Source: Luteibacter sp. SG786 (lineage in GTDB: Bacteria; Pseudomonadota; Gammaproteobacteria; Xanthomonadales; Rhodanobacteraceae). Taken from it: a stretch of DNA of 64,000 nt. Positions 11,215 through 20,028 of the stretch are shown one piece after another. The notes under the pieces are model-generated. The model was not told the DNA's origin and did no database searches. It saw only the letters and a list, made by a program, of their open reading frames with translations. Position 1 is the stretch's first letter; every line of letters begins with the position of its first letter. The stretch covers positions 2,099,063 to 2,163,062 of the forward strand of contig NZ_JAAOYX010000001.1 of NCBI RefSeq assembly GCF_011759605.1. Direction: 5' to 3'. Position numbers and translations under genes: made by a program.

Positions 11215-13161
11215 ATGAAAGCCCCCACGCTCGTCCTCAATGCTCTGACAATAGCCCTAGGCTTCGGCCTGGCCCATACCGTATCCGCTGAAGCGGCGCC
11301 GCCGTTGCTCAGCCCGATGGCAATTTCAGCGGAACCTGTGGCGGAAATCGTCGTCGTCTTCGGGAAAGGCGACCACTCGGCCAAGTCGCCCGACGGTACG
11401 GGCACCACCATCGTGCCCGCCGCCGCGCTCTCGGGCGATGCGATCGCCGCCCTCGCAGCCGCCCCCTCGGGCGGGGTGCTTATTTCCCTCTCATCAAGGG
11501 ATCTGCCGCTTTCCAGTGGCGATGCCGTGTCCCTGGGCAGGCTCTATGAGGGAGGGATACCCGTCCTGCTGCACATGGACGACGACAGCGACGAGGGATT
11601 GGCCCGCGTGTCGAAGCTTTTCGGCATCGCTCCCGCAATGACGGGCGATGTCGTCGTCGTACGAGGCGCCGATGGTGCACCGCAGATTTACGCGGCGGAA
11701 GGTGACGCGACGTCACTGGGCAATCTGCTGGTCGCGGCGGCGGCCAAGGTGCCAACCCCGGCCGCGACCGCCAGACGCCGCATCGATGCCACAGGCAGCG
11801 GCGATGCGATGCCGCTGGCACCGACCCGGCGCTTCAGCGTGAACTTCGTCGACGAGATGGGCGAGGTGTCGGGAGCCAACATCATTGAAGTGGTGCGCAG
11901 CCGGACAAACAGCTCCGACGCCAAGATCGTCAACATCGTTTCGCGTGTGACCCTCAGGACGTCGGACAATGGCGTGGTCGACGGCGGGCGGACAGGGAAG
12001 AACCTCTGGGGAACGTATCTTCCCATCGAGTACCGGCTCAGCCAGAAGCTGACAGCCGAAGGCGTCCAGCCTCGCTACCTTTCTCATTTCCCCGAAACGG
12101 ACGAGCGCACCGACTTCACGAGGAGCGAGACGAAAACGCGCGGATTCAGCATCGGCGGATCGATGGGGACGGAGTTGAGCGCCTCCGGCAAACCGGACGA
12201 TGTGCTCGCTGCCAAGCTGCCGTTCAACGTTGCCCTGGGTTATGAATACTCCCAGCAGTCGAGCTTGAGCTCCACCTTCAAGGACTACGCGATCCTGGCC
12301 GTGCCCAAGGCGCCGGATTCGGTGGAATGGAAGGCCTTGCTCAACGAGTCCCTCAAGGGCGTGCTCGTGAAGAGAGGCACGGCGAGCACGCCGGAGCTCA
12401 GCGAGGAAAAGATGACGCCGACGATGCGCGCCATCACCTTGAACACATTGTCGGAATGGGTCCTGCCTGGCACCTATGAGGGGTTGGCGACCGTGACCGT
12501 GTCGGCCGGTTACGAACTCGAGCGCACCGAATGGTGGTGGAAGCGCACGCAGGTCGAGCGCGCACGAACCTGGGCCACGCGCGACGTACCGGCATCGTTC
12601 GTCGTGGATATGTCCGATCCGCATCTCACCTCGGAAATCACGGTGCTCATCCGCTCGGCGGTGGGTACCGGTGCCTGCCTGCAGGACGACGGCGATGTCG
12701 TGCTGGCCGCATGCAACGCCATGGACCGCAAGCAGATGTGGGGCCTGGACGCATCGAACCGCTACGTAAATCGCGGTACGGGGCGATGCCTTACCGCCGA
12801 CACGGCCTCGCGTGGCGTGGTGACGCGGCCCTGCGGCCTGACGTTCGAGCAGCAATGGGAGTGGCGTGCAGACCGCCTGCATTCGTTCATCGACCACGCG
12901 AAGTACAGGCTTTACGTGGAAGGCGGACGGGTGCACTACTACGCCGCGGAAGGACGGTTCCAGGACTATCCGGTGAACCCCTATGGTTCGCCACTCGAAC
13001 CATGGACCAACTATCCGAGTGCACCGCGTCCGGGCATCGATCAGCAACCCGCGCCGGCGGGGAACAGGCCGATCTCCATCCCCGATACCTGGGGAACGAC
13101 GTTCCGGCCGGTGGACGCCGAGCAGCGCTGGCACCTGGAGGTCATTCGGCAGGGGCTTTAG
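11215..13161 (+). CDS. Secreted leukocidin/VCC-like pore-forming protein with C-terminal ricin-type lectin domain
   Basis: A 648-residue protein with a signal peptide (cleavage near residue 25-28, ...AHTVSA). Residues about 40-170 form an alpha/beta-looking domain I do not recognise. From about 200 to 460 the pattern resembles the beta-barrel leukocidin/hemolysin domain: FSIGGSMGTELSASGK, then an amphipathic stretch with VALGYEYSQQSSLSSTF, and later a WWW-KRTQVER segment. From about 487 to the end it looks like a beta-trefoil: paired cysteines and three QxW-type repeats (KQMW, QQWEW, EQRWHL). The order (prodomain, cytolysin, trefoil) recalls Vibrio cholerae cytolysin. Strong Shine-Dalgarno AAGGAGGT. 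No immunity or secretion gene is adjacent. The assignment rests on motif appearance only. Confidence 0.65.
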   Translation: MKAPTLVLNALTIALGFGLAHTVSAEAAPPLLSPMAISAEPVAEIVVVFGKGDHSAKSPDGTGTTIVPAAALSGDAIAALAAAPSGGVLISLSSRDLPLSSGDAVSLGRLYEGGIPVLLHMDDDSDEGLARVSKLFGIAPAMTGDVVVVRGADGAPQIYAAEGDATSLGNLLVAAAAKVPTPAATARRRIDATGSGDAMPLAPTRRFSVNFVDEMGEVSGANIIEVVRSRTNSSDAKIVNIVSRVTLRTSDNGVVDGGRTGKNLWGTYLPIEYRLSQKLTAEGVQPRYLSHFPETDERTDFTRSETKTRGFSIGGSMGTELSASGKPDDVLAAKLPFNVALGYEYSQQSSLSSTFKDYAILAVPKAPDSVEWKALLNESLKGVLVKRGTASTPELSEEKMTPTMRAITLNTLSEWVLPGTYEGLATVTVSAGYELERTEWWWKRTQVERARTWATRDVPASFVVDMSDPHLTSEITVLIRSAVGTGACLQDDGDVVLAACNAMDRKQMWGLDASNRYVNRGTGRCLTADTASRGVVTRPCGLTFEQQWEWRADRLHSFIDHAKYRLYVEGGRVHYYAAEGRFQDYPVNPYGSPLEPWTNYPSAPRPGIDQQPAPAGNRPISIPDTWGTTFRPVDAEQRWHLEVIRQGL

Positions 13162-13296
13162 GCGGCGCCATGGAGCCTTGTCGCGAGATGGCCTCGCGAT
13201 GAGGCTCGCATGCAAAACGATGCCGCAGGCAGCGTGCTCGCGTCTTTCGCGCACGGAGGGGGCGTACAATCGCCGGACGCCCCTCGGAGTGCGGAC

Positions 13297-13530
13297 ATGA
13301 CGAAAGGACAGGGTTACTGGTTCGGTCGCAAGCGCTTCGGTTGGGGCATCAGTCCAACGAGTTGGGAGGGCTGGGCGAGCATCGCCGTCTATTGCGCCCT
13401 CATGATCTCCACGACGAGGATGGACTTCCTTGCCGGGCATCGTGTGTGGGACGTAGCGACGAAGGTGCTCCTCACCGTCGTTCTGCTCGTCATCGTGCTC
13501 GCCAAGTTCGACTCGTCGAAGCGGACCTGA
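13297..13530 (+). CDS. Small hypothetical membrane protein
   Basis: A 77-residue protein with a basic, aromatic N-terminus (YWFGRKRFGWGISPTSWEGW) followed by two predicted membrane segments (ASIAVYCALMIS and VLLTVVLLVIVLA). I recognise the general look of a widespread small-membrane-protein family but know no function for it. The ATG at 13297 is chosen because a TACAAT box lies at 13265-13270 and would leave a short leader; the longer frame from 13210 would start upstream of that promoter. It stands alone, converging on the next gene. Confidence 0.7.
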   Translation: MTKGQGYWFGRKRFGWGISPTSWEGWASIAVYCALMISTTRMDFLAGHRVWDVATKVLLTVVLLVIVLAKFDSSKRT

Positions 13531-13546
13531 CGCTGTTACCGGACGA

Positions 13547-13906
13547 TCAGTCCGGCAGGTTGCCTCCGTCGCGTTCGATCCAGCCGAGCACGAACGATTC
13601 AAGCGACGTGCGTGGCGGCAGTGCAAGTCCGGCTGCGTGAACGAACGCGGCGGATGCCCGAAGGAACGCCTGCTTCGCGCGCGCCGAGTCCAGGCGTGCC
13701 GCTGCCTGCCGTTGCCGCAGTTGCACGATGTGCGCAGAAGGTTGCCCGGGGCGGGAGAACTTCGCGTAGCGACGCAGTTCGTCGGCCGCGGTGGCGGTGT
13801 CGCGTGCCGCACGGTCCATCGCGGCCCGGTATGCGCGCGCTTGCGCCAGGTGGGCGGAAGCTTCGGCACTCAGGCTGGCGGACGAGGGTGTAGGGGTGCC
13901 GCTCAT
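13547..13906 (-). CDS. Hypothetical helical protein
   Basis: Predicted 119-residue alanine- and arginine-rich protein. Most of it (AHLAQARAYRAAMDRAARDTATAADEL...) would form long alpha helices with four-helix-bundle or coiled-coil character, ending in a short segment with LESFVLGWIERDGG. No signal peptide or known motif. The ATG at 13906 is the first in the frame that does not run into the tRNA terminator; an upstream extension to 13975 would overlap the tRNA and is unlikely. The function is unknown, and because the ribosome-binding site is weak it is only moderately supported as a gene. Confidence 0.55.
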   Translation of the reverse strand: MSGTPTPSSASLSAEASAHLAQARAYRAAMDRAARDTATAADELRRYAKFSRPGQPSAHIVQLRQRQAAARLDSARAKQAFLRASAAFVHAAGLALPPRTSLESFVLGWIERDGGNLPD

Positions 13907-13923
13907 GAACAAGCTTCGCCATG

Positions 13924-13957
13924 AAAAAACGAAGCCCCGCATCGCTGCGGGGCTTCG
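13924..13957 (-). terminator. Terminator downstream of tRNA-Leu
   Basis: A perfect GC-rich stem GAAGCCCCGC (13931-13940) pairs with GCGGGGCTTC (13947-13956) and is followed on the minus strand by a run of six T residues. It lies about 10 bases after the tRNA CCA end. Confidence 0.9.
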
Positions 13958-13965
13958 TCTATAAT

Positions 13966-14050
<85 letters not shown>

Positions 14051-14089
14051 AGGTGTCTCGAAGCAGCGTCGCCGCCCCGTGAGCCGCGT

Positions 14090-14118
14090 AGATTAGGTAG
14101 GTCGGGGAAACTTGTCAA
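14090..14118 (-). promoter_or_regulatory. Strong sigma-70 promoter of tRNA-Leu
   Basis: On the minus strand a perfect -35 TTGACA (14118-14113) and -10 TAATCT (14095-14090) are separated by exactly 17 bp. The predicted start of transcription is about 33 bases before the tRNA 5' end, leaving a short leader for RNase P removal. Confidence 0.85.
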
Positions 14119-14173
14119 CGATTTCGCACCCCGGATGTGAAACTATTTCACGTCCCCATCCAAAGGTTCATAA

Positions 14174-16888
14174 GTGACGAAGAAAAAGAAAGGCTCGGGC
14201 GCGGATCGCGGCCCCCGCAAGGCGAACGCCACCCGGCCGGGCAAGGCCCTGGCGAAATACCGCGACCGCCTGCCGCCGCCGGCGGTGGTCGACCCACACG
14301 CCGACCGCGAGGCCCAGCGCTACGACCAGCCCATTCCCAGCCGCGAGGCCATCCTCGCGCTGCTCGAGGAACGCGGCGAGCTGCTGATGGCCGAGGACAT
14401 CGCCCGGGCCCTCCGCCTGTTCACCGATTACGAGATCAACGCCCTCGGCAAGCGCCTCGGGGCGATGATCCGGGACGGCCAACTGCTGCGGAACCGTCGC
14501 GGCGGCTATGCGCCCGCCCAGAAGCTCAGCCTCATTCCCGGGCGAGTGATCGCCAATGCCGAGGGCTACGGCTTCCTGCGCCCCGACGAGGGCGGGGAAG
14601 ACCTCTACCTGTCCCCCTCGCAGATGCGCAGCGTGTTGCACGGGGACCGTGTGCTCGCCAGCATCGTGGGCATCGACCGCCGTGGTCGCCGCCAGGGCGC
14701 CATCGTGGAAGTGCTCGAGCGGCGCTCGCCGCGTCTCGTGGGGCGGGTGGTGGTCGAGAACGGCGTGACCCTGGTGGAGCCGGACGACCGGCGCCTGCAC
14801 CAGAACATCATGATCCCGGCCGGGCGCGACGCGGGTGCCCGCTCGGGCGAGATCGTCGTGGCCGAGATCACCGATCCGCCCACGCCGCACCGTGGCCCCC
14901 TCGGCACCATTCGCGCCGTGCTCGGCGAGCGGCTGCAGCCGTCGCTGGTGGTGGAAATGGCCATCGCCAGCCACGACCTCCCGCACGAGTGGCCGCCGCA
15001 GGTGCTGCGCCAGGCGGAGGAAGTGGAGCCGAAGGTCGGCGCCGACGAGCGCAAGGGCAGGGTGGATATCCGCAAGCTCCCGCTGGTCACCATCGACGGC
15101 GAGGATGCACGCGATTTCGACGATGCCGTGTACGCCGAAGCACTGAAAGGCGGCGGCTTCCGTCTTATCGTCGCCATCGCCGATGTGTCGCATTACGTGC
15201 CGGTGGGCACGCCGCTGGACGTCGAAGCCTACGAGCGCAGCACCTCCACGTATTTCCCCGGCTTCGTCGTGCCGATGCTGCCGGAAACCCTCTCCAACGG
15301 CATCTGCTCGCTGAATCCGAAGGTCGACCGCCTGTGCATGGTCTGCGACATGGAGATCGACGAAGACGGCGAAGTGGTCCAGTCGAAGTTCTACGAAGCG
15401 GTGATGTATTCGCACGCGCGGCTCACCTATAACAAGGTGTGGCAGGCGGTGGGCGAGCGTGACGCCGACGTGCGCGACGAGATCGCCGACGTGCTGCCGC
15501 AGGTCGAGACCCTGCATCGCCTCTACAAGGTCATGGCCAAGGCACGCAAGCGGCGCGGCGCCATCGACTTCGAAACCCCGGAAGTGAAGTTCCGGCTCGC
15601 GCCGTCGGGCGATGTGGTATCCATGGGCGCCACCGATCGCAACGATGCGCACAAGCTGATCGAGGAATGCATGATCGCCGCGAACGTGCAGGCGGCGCGG
15701 TTCCTCTCGAAGCGGAAGATTCCGGCGCTCTACCGCGTGCACGCGCCGCCACCGGCGGAGAAGTACGACGACCTCTTGCAGTTCCTGCGCGAGTTCAAGC
15801 TGAAGATGCCGCCGGCGGACGAAGTGACGCCTGCTGACTTCTCGGCGCTGCTGAAGAAGGTGCACGACCGCCCCGAGGCGGAACTGATCCAGTCCGTGCT
15901 GCTGCGCGCGCAAAGCATGGCGGTCTACCATCCGGAGAACCAGGGCCATTTCGGCCTGGCGCTGGACGCGTATGCGCATTTCACCTCGCCGATCCGCCGC
16001 TACCCCGACCTGCTGGTTCACCGCGCCATTCGCTATGCGCTCACCAAGGGCAAGCCCTCCGGCTATACCTATAGCGAATCGGAGATGGCATCCATGGCCG
16101 TGCATTGTTCGCAACGCGAACGCCGCGCCGAAGAGGCCGAGCGCGACGTCGACGAGCGGTTCAAGTGCGCGTGGATGGAAAAGCACGTTGGCGAGGAGTT
16201 CGCGGGCACCATCACGGGCGTCACCTCGTTCGGCCTCTTCGTGGAGCTGGCGGCGTCGCGCGTGTCGGGCCTGGTCCACGTGTCCCAGCTGCCGAACGAC
16301 TATTACAAGTTCGATCCGGTCCGGCACCTGCTTTCGGGCGAGCGTACCGGTGCGAGCTATCGCCTGGGCGACTACGTGAGCGTGCAGGTACTCCGGGCGA
16401 GCCTGGAAGATCGCAAGATCGATTTCCGTCTCGTTGCGCGGTTGGCCGCGCTGCCGAAGCCGGCTGCGCCGGCGGCTCCGCCGCCGGTCGCGCCGCGCAA
16501 GAAAAGCGGCGGCATGGCGGCGGCGGGCAAGGCCATCGGCAAGGCCGCGAAGAAGGCGGTCGGGCGCATCTTCGGCAGCAAGGCGAAGGCTCCGGTTGCC
16601 GCCGAGCCGGTGACGGAGCATCATGCGCGGCCCGCGCGGCGGGGCGCCGCGGAAACCGAGGCATTGCCATTCGCGCGCAAGCGCGCTTCCCACACGGAAA
16701 GGGAGGCTTCCGTGGCGGCGTCGAGGCGTCGTTCGTCCGGCGGTGCCGGCGCGAAGAAGCAGGCCGCTGGTACGAAACCCCAAGCCCCGGCCACGGCGGC
16801 GAAGGCCGTGCCGACAAAGGGCCCTGCCGCGAAGAAAACCGCGGCGAAGAAGTCCTCGCGTAAACCCAGGAGCAAGCCGCAGGTATGA
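14174..16888 (+). CDS. rnr: Ribonuclease R
   Basis: Processive 3'-5' exoribonuclease of 904 residues that degrades structured RNA and takes part in rRNA and tmRNA-linked decay. Order of domains: basic N-terminus; winged-helix region (REAILALLEERGELLMAEDIAR); cold-shock-like OB folds; RNB catalytic domain with the acidic metal cluster in DGEDARDFDDAVY (about residue 310-322); the RNB signature YAHFTSPIRRYPDLLVHR; S1 domain (GEEFAGTITGVTSFGLFVEL); and a long lysine/alanine tail from about 770. GTG start at 14174, near a weak AAAGG. Its stop overlaps rlmB by 4 bp, giving the common rnr-rlmB operon. Confidence 0.95.
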   Translation: MTKKKKGSGADRGPRKANATRPGKALAKYRDRLPPPAVVDPHADREAQRYDQPIPSREAILALLEERGELLMAEDIARALRLFTDYEINALGKRLGAMIRDGQLLRNRRGGYAPAQKLSLIPGRVIANAEGYGFLRPDEGGEDLYLSPSQMRSVLHGDRVLASIVGIDRRGRRQGAIVEVLERRSPRLVGRVVVENGVTLVEPDDRRLHQNIMIPAGRDAGARSGEIVVAEITDPPTPHRGPLGTIRAVLGERLQPSLVVEMAIASHDLPHEWPPQVLRQAEEVEPKVGADERKGRVDIRKLPLVTIDGEDARDFDDAVYAEALKGGGFRLIVAIADVSHYVPVGTPLDVEAYERSTSTYFPGFVVPMLPETLSNGICSLNPKVDRLCMVCDMEIDEDGEVVQSKFYEAVMYSHARLTYNKVWQAVGERDADVRDEIADVLPQVETLHRLYKVMAKARKRRGAIDFETPEVKFRLAPSGDVVSMGATDRNDAHKLIEECMIAANVQAARFLSKRKIPALYRVHAPPPAEKYDDLLQFLREFKLKMPPADEVTPADFSALLKKVHDRPEAELIQSVLLRAQSMAVYHPENQGHFGLALDAYAHFTSPIRRYPDLLVHRAIRYALTKGKPSGYTYSESEMASMAVHCSQRERRAEEAERDVDERFKCAWMEKHVGEEFAGTITGVTSFGLFVELAASRVSGLVHVSQLPNDYYKFDPVRHLLSGERTGASYRLGDYVSVQVLRASLEDRKIDFRLVARLAALPKPAAPAAPPPVAPRKKSGGMAAAGKAIGKAAKKAVGRIFGSKAKAPVAAEPVTEHHARPARRGAAETEALPFARKRASHTEREASVAASRRRSSGGAGAKKQAAGTKPQAPATAAKAVPTKGPAAKKTAAKKSSRKPRSKPQV

Positions 16889-17631
16889 GCGAAACGTGGA
16901 TCGTCGGCATCAATCCGGTCGAAGGCGCCCTCGCCAACGATCCGGATCGTATCCGTGAAGTGGTGATCGAGCAGAACTCGAAGAATGCGCGCGTGAACGA
17001 GATCGCCGCGCAGGCAAGGCGGCTCGGCCTGCCGGTGAAGACGGTGGGCAAGGAGCAACTGGAGAAGCTGGGTGGCGAGGCTCGCCACCAGGGCGTGATC
17101 GCGCGTTACGAAACGCCCCCGTTGCGGGGCGAAAACGATCTCCCTGGACTGCTCGACGCCGCCGGTGCGGATGCCCTTGTGCTCGTGCTCGACGGGGTTA
17201 CCGATCCGCACAACCTCGGCGCTTGCCTGCGTAGCGCGGCTGCCGCGAAGGTCACCGCAGTGGTCGTGCCGAAAGATCGCGCGGTGGGCATCACGCCCAC
17301 GGTGCGTCGTGCCTCGGCGGGCGGCGCGGACCTCGTGCCGGTCGTCGCCGCCACCAATCTCGCCCGTGCGCTGCGCTTGCTCAAGGATGCCGGTGTCTGG
17401 ATCACGGGACTGGACGGCGACACCGACCAGTCGATCTACGACATCGACCTGAAGGGGCCCATCGCTCTCGTGATGGGCAGCGAAGGCGACGGCATGCGCC
17501 GCCTCACGCGCGAAACCTGCGATTTCGTGGCGAAGATCCCCATGCCCGGGAGCATGGAAAGCCTGAATGTTTCGGTGGCCACGGGCATCGTGTTGTTCGA
17601 GGCGTTACGTCAGCGAGGAAGCAAGCGATGA
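16885..17631 (+). CDS. rlmB: 23S rRNA (guanosine-2'-O-)-methyltransferase RlmB
   Basis: SPOUT-class methyltransferase, 248 residues, that methylates G2251 of 23S rRNA in the peptidyl-transferase P loop. The N-terminal substrate-binding domain (WIVGINPVEGALANDP) is followed by the trefoil-knot domain with motif 1 DGVTDPHNLGACLRSA, motif 2 VMGSEGDGMRRL and motif 3 IPMPGSMESLNVSVATGI. The start overlaps the rnr stop (ATGA), and its own stop overlaps the next small gene in the same way, so all three are translationally coupled. Confidence 0.96.
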   Translation: MSETWIVGINPVEGALANDPDRIREVVIEQNSKNARVNEIAAQARRLGLPVKTVGKEQLEKLGGEARHQGVIARYETPPLRGENDLPGLLDAAGADALVLVLDGVTDPHNLGACLRSAAAAKVTAVVVPKDRAVGITPTVRRASAGGADLVPVVAATNLARALRLLKDAGVWITGLDGDTDQSIYDIDLKGPIALVMGSEGDGMRRLTRETCDFVAKIPMPGSMESLNVSVATGIVLFEALRQRGSKR

Positions 17632-17897
17632 ACCTGTTCTGGCACGACTGGGCCGGCCTGATCGGCGTGGCGCTGGTTCTCGTGGCGTTCTTTCTGCTCC
17701 AGGCGCACAAGCTCTCGGGGCAGGGGTACCCGTACCAGGTCATGAACCTGGTCGGTGCCTTCGGCATCCTGTTGTCGCTGATCTTCGGTACCTTCAACCT
17801 TTCGGCGTTCCTGCAGGAAATGGCGTGGTTCCTCATCAGCGTGTACGGGATCGTGCGCGGCGTACGCGTGCGCAACGCGGCAGGCCCGCTTCCGTAA
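17628..17897 (+). CDS. Small CBU_0592-like membrane protein
   Basis: An 89-residue integral membrane protein with three hydrophobic segments (GLIGVALVLVAFFLLQAHKLSG, VMNLVGAFGILLSLIFGTFNLSAF, MAWFLISVYGIVRG). This resembles a family of small conserved proteobacterial membrane proteins without a known function. The gene overlaps rlmB by 4 bp (ATGA), so it is the last member of the rnr-rlmB operon. There is no evidence that it acts in RNA metabolism. Confidence 0.8.
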   Translation: MNLFWHDWAGLIGVALVLVAFFLLQAHKLSGQGYPYQVMNLVGAFGILLSLIFGTFNLSAFLQEMAWFLISVYGIVRGVRVRNAAGPLP

Positions 17898-17939
17898 CCG
17901 CTGGTCAGCGCGCGGTTACACACCCCAGGTAAAATGGTT

Positions 17940-17964
17940 GCGGACAGGCGCAATGCCTGTCCGC
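17940..17964 (+). other. Strong stem-loop preceding the guanidine-II riboswitch
   Basis: A perfect 10-bp stem GCGGACAGGC / GCCTGTCCGC (17940-17949 with 17955-17964) closes a five-base loop. It is not followed by T residues. It may end the rnr-rlmB transcript weakly, or it may be an extra 5' structure of the sugE leader. Confidence 0.5.
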
Positions 17965-17966
17965 TC

Positions 17967-18016
17967 GCGGGGACGGCCCCACGACGCGCATCATCTCCGC
18001 GGGGACGACCCCGCCC
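17967..18016 (+). promoter_or_regulatory. Guanidine-II (mini-ykkC) riboswitch
   Basis: Two small hairpins with the diagnostic ACGR loops are visible. The first is GGGG-ACGG-CCCC (17969-17980) and the second GCGGGG-ACGA-CCCCGC (17999-18014). They are separated by 18 bases, and the second ends just before the GCGGAGC ribosome-binding region of a SugE/Gdx-type exporter. In this class guanidinium stabilises the hairpins and frees the Shine-Dalgarno, turning the exporter on. Confidence 0.95.
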
Positions 18017-18031
18017 TTGCGGAGCTTTCCC

Positions 18032-18346
18032 ATGTACTGGACTGTTCTCGTGCTTGCCGGTCTCTTTGAGATCGTCTGGGCTGTCGGCCTGAAATACAGC
18101 GAGGGTTTCAGCCGCCTGTTGCCCAGCATGCTTACCGTGGTTGCCATGGTGATCAGCATCGTGCTGCTCGCCGTCGCCACGAAGAAACTTCCGCTGGGTA
18201 CCGCCTATGCGGTATGGACGGGTATCGGGGCGGTAGGTGCCGTGACGCTCGGCATCGTGCTGTTCGGCGAATCGGCGCAGCCATGGCGGCTGCTGTGCGT
18301 CGGGTTGATCCTGGCCGGGATCATTGGCCTGAAGCTCACGGCCTGA
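18032..18346 (+). CDS. sugE: SMR-family guanidinium exporter SugE/Gdx
   Basis: Small multidrug resistance transporter of 104 residues with four predicted membrane helices. It contains the SMR landmarks: glutamate in TM1 ([19 protein letters not shown], the coupling carboxylate), [16 protein letters not shown] and [18 protein letters not shown]. The GLKYSEGF signature fits the SugE/Gdx branch, which exports guanidinium in exchange for protons, rather than the EmrE branch. The guanidine-II riboswitch immediately upstream supports this directly. ATG at 18032 is preferred because an in-frame codon at 18017 would overlap the riboswitch and ribosome-binding region. Confidence 0.95.
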   Translation: MYWTVLVLAGLFEIVWAVGLKYSEGFSRLLPSMLTVVAMVISIVLLAVATKKLPLGTAYAVWTGIGAVGAVTLGIVLFGESAQPWRLLCVGLILAGIIGLKLTA

Positions 18347-18360
18347 AAGATGGCGGGCTC

Positions 18361-18448
18361 TGTGTGGGAGCCGGTTATACCGGCGATCCCGCGGTAGCGG
18401 GCAAGCGTGTCGTCAGCCCCAAATCGCCGCTGAAGCGGCTCCCACACA
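18361..18448. repeat. REP-like palindromic element
   Basis: The arms TGTGTGGGAGCCG (18361-18373) and CGGCTCCCACACA (18436-18448) are exact reverse complements. Internal hairpins include CCGGTTATACCGG and CCCGCGGTAGCGGG. The element fills the gap between the convergent sugE and phoU genes, where it may also stop transcripts. Confidence 0.8.
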
Positions 18449-18457
18449 AAGCAACAC

Positions 18458-19171
18458 TTACTTGCCGAAATCCGGATTCGCCGTGTTGTCGCGCTTCGTG
18501 CGCGGTGCCACCAGCGGCTCGCCGTGCACCACGAACCAGACGTTCTCCGCGATGTTGGTCGCGTGGTCGCCGATGCGTTCGATGTTTTTCGCCATGAACA
18601 GCAGGTGCGTGCACGGCGTGATGTTGCGCGGATCTTCCATCATGTACGTGAGCAGGGCGCGGAACACCACCGTATAGGCCTCGTCGAGGTCCGCATCCGA
18701 CTTCCATACCTCATAGGCAGCCTCGGCGTCCTGGTCGTGGTACGCCTTGAGCACGTTGCGGAGCTGGTCGGCCGCGAGTTCGGCGAGGTTGGCCAGGCCG
18801 CCCGCGGCGGTGATCGGAGCCACACGGCTCAGCGGGATGGAGCGCTTGGCCACGTTCGCCGCGTAATCCCCGATGCGCTCGATGTCGGCGGCGATGCGGA
18901 GGGCGGCGAACACGTTGCGGAGGTCGCCGGCGATCGGTGCGCGCAGGGCGAGCAGGCGGACCACGTCCTGGCTGATTTCCTGTTCGAGCGCGTCGAGGGC
19001 GTCGTCGTTGTCGACCACGCGCTGGGCCGCGCGCTCGTCGCGGCGTTCCACCACGTCGATGGCGGCTTCGAGCTGCGCGACGGCAAGTTCGCCCATCTTG
19101 ACGATTTCGCCGGTGAGCCGCTTCAGCTCGTCGTCGTAGCTCTTGATGATGTGCTGGTGCGTGGTGTTCAT
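18458..19171 (-). CDS. phoU: Phosphate signalling protein PhoU
   Basis: Cytoplasmic regulator of 237 residues that links Pst transport to the PhoR/PhoB system and represses the Pho regulon when phosphate is plentiful. Two repeated three-helix bundles are visible, each with the metal-binding motif: [21 protein letters not shown] in the first half and HLLFMAKNIERIGDHATNIAE in the second. It is the last gene of the pstSCAB-phoU cluster, about 20 bp after pstB. Confidence 0.96.
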   Translation of the reverse strand: MNTTHQHIIKSYDDELKRLTGEIVKMGELAVAQLEAAIDVVERRDERAAQRVVDNDDALDALEQEISQDVVRLLALRAPIAGDLRNVFAALRIAADIERIGDYAANVAKRSIPLSRVAPITAAGGLANLAELAADQLRNVLKAYHDQDAEAAYEVWKSDADLDEAYTVVFRALLTYMMEDPRNITPCTHLLFMAKNIERIGDHATNIAENVWFVVHGEPLVAPRTKRDNTANPDFGK

Positions 19172-19194
19172 CGCTAACCTCGGTAGGCGGGGGC

Positions 19195-20028
19195 TTAGCC
19201 GAAACGGCCGGTGATGTAGTCTTCCGTCTGCTTCTTGTCCGGCTTGGTGAAGATCTTTTCCGTCCGGTCGAACTCGATCAGCTCGCCCATGTACATGAAG
19301 GCGGTCATGTCCGAGCAGCGGGCGGCCTGCTGCATGTTATGCGTGACGATGACGATGGTGAAGTCGCGCTTCAGTTCTTCCACCAACTGCTCGATGCGGC
19401 TCGTGGCGATGGGGTCGAGCGCCGACGTGGGCTCGTCGAGCAGCAGCACCTCGGGCTTCAGGGCGATGCCGCGGGCAATGCACAGACGCTGCTGCTGGCC
19501 GCCGGAGAGGCCCAGGGCGCTCTGCTTCAGCTTGTCCTTCACTTCGTCCCACAGCGCCGCGCCGCGCAGGGCCTGCTCGACGCGGTTTTCCATCTCCGAA
19601 CGCGAAAGCTTTTCGTGGTGGCGGATGCCGTAGGCCACGTTCTCGAAAATGGTCATGGGGAACGGCACGGGTTTCTGGAACACCATGCCCACCTTGCTGC
19701 GCAGGCGGTTGAGCGAGTACTTCGGATCGAGGATGTTCTCCCCGTCGAGGATGATCTCGCCCGTGGCGCGCAGGTTCGGGTAGATCGCGTAGATGCGATT
19801 GAAGATGCGCAGCAGCGTGGACTTGCCGCAACCGGAAGGGCCGATGATGGCCGTGACCTGCTTCTCCGGCACGTCCATGGCGATGTTCTTCAGCGCATGG
19901 AAATCGCCGTAGTAGAAGTTGACGTCGCGCGCGGTCATCTTTGCCGGCACCTGGCCAAGGTCCACGCCCGAGGCATGGGGCGACGCGCCGAACCCGGGCC
20001 GGGAGGCGACTTCGTTCATGTTAGTCAT
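19195..20028 (-). CDS. pstB: Phosphate ABC transporter ATP-binding protein PstB
   Basis: ATPase of the high-affinity phosphate importer, 277 residues. It shows Walker [10 protein letters not shown], signature [16 protein letters not shown], Walker [14 protein letters not shown] and switch histidine [10 protein letters not shown], together with PstB-specific features such as the aromatic [14 protein letters not shown] and the RVGMVFQ-type Q loop ([20 protein letters not shown]). Its start overlaps the 3' end of pstA by 8 bp, so expression is coupled. Confidence 0.97.
   Translation of the reverse strand: MTNMNEVASRPGFGASPHASGVDLGQVPAKMTARDVNFYYGDFHALKNIAMDVPEKQVTAIIGPSGCGKSTLLRIFNRIYAIYPNLRATGEIILDGENILDPKYSLNRLRSKVGMVFQKPVPFPMTIFENVAYGIRHHEKLSRSEMENRVEQALRGAALWDEVKDKLKQSALGLSGGQQQRLCIARGIALKPEVLLLDEPTSALDPIATSRIEQLVEELKRDFTIVIVTHNMQQAARCSDMTAFMYMGELIEFDRTEKIFTKPDKKQTEDYITGRFG

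Noticed and set aside
13170-13210. A possible further REP-like element in the gap after the pore-former-like gene
   Set aside because: Only short GTCGCGAG/CTCGCGA strings occur, without the outer complementary arms seen in the true elements.
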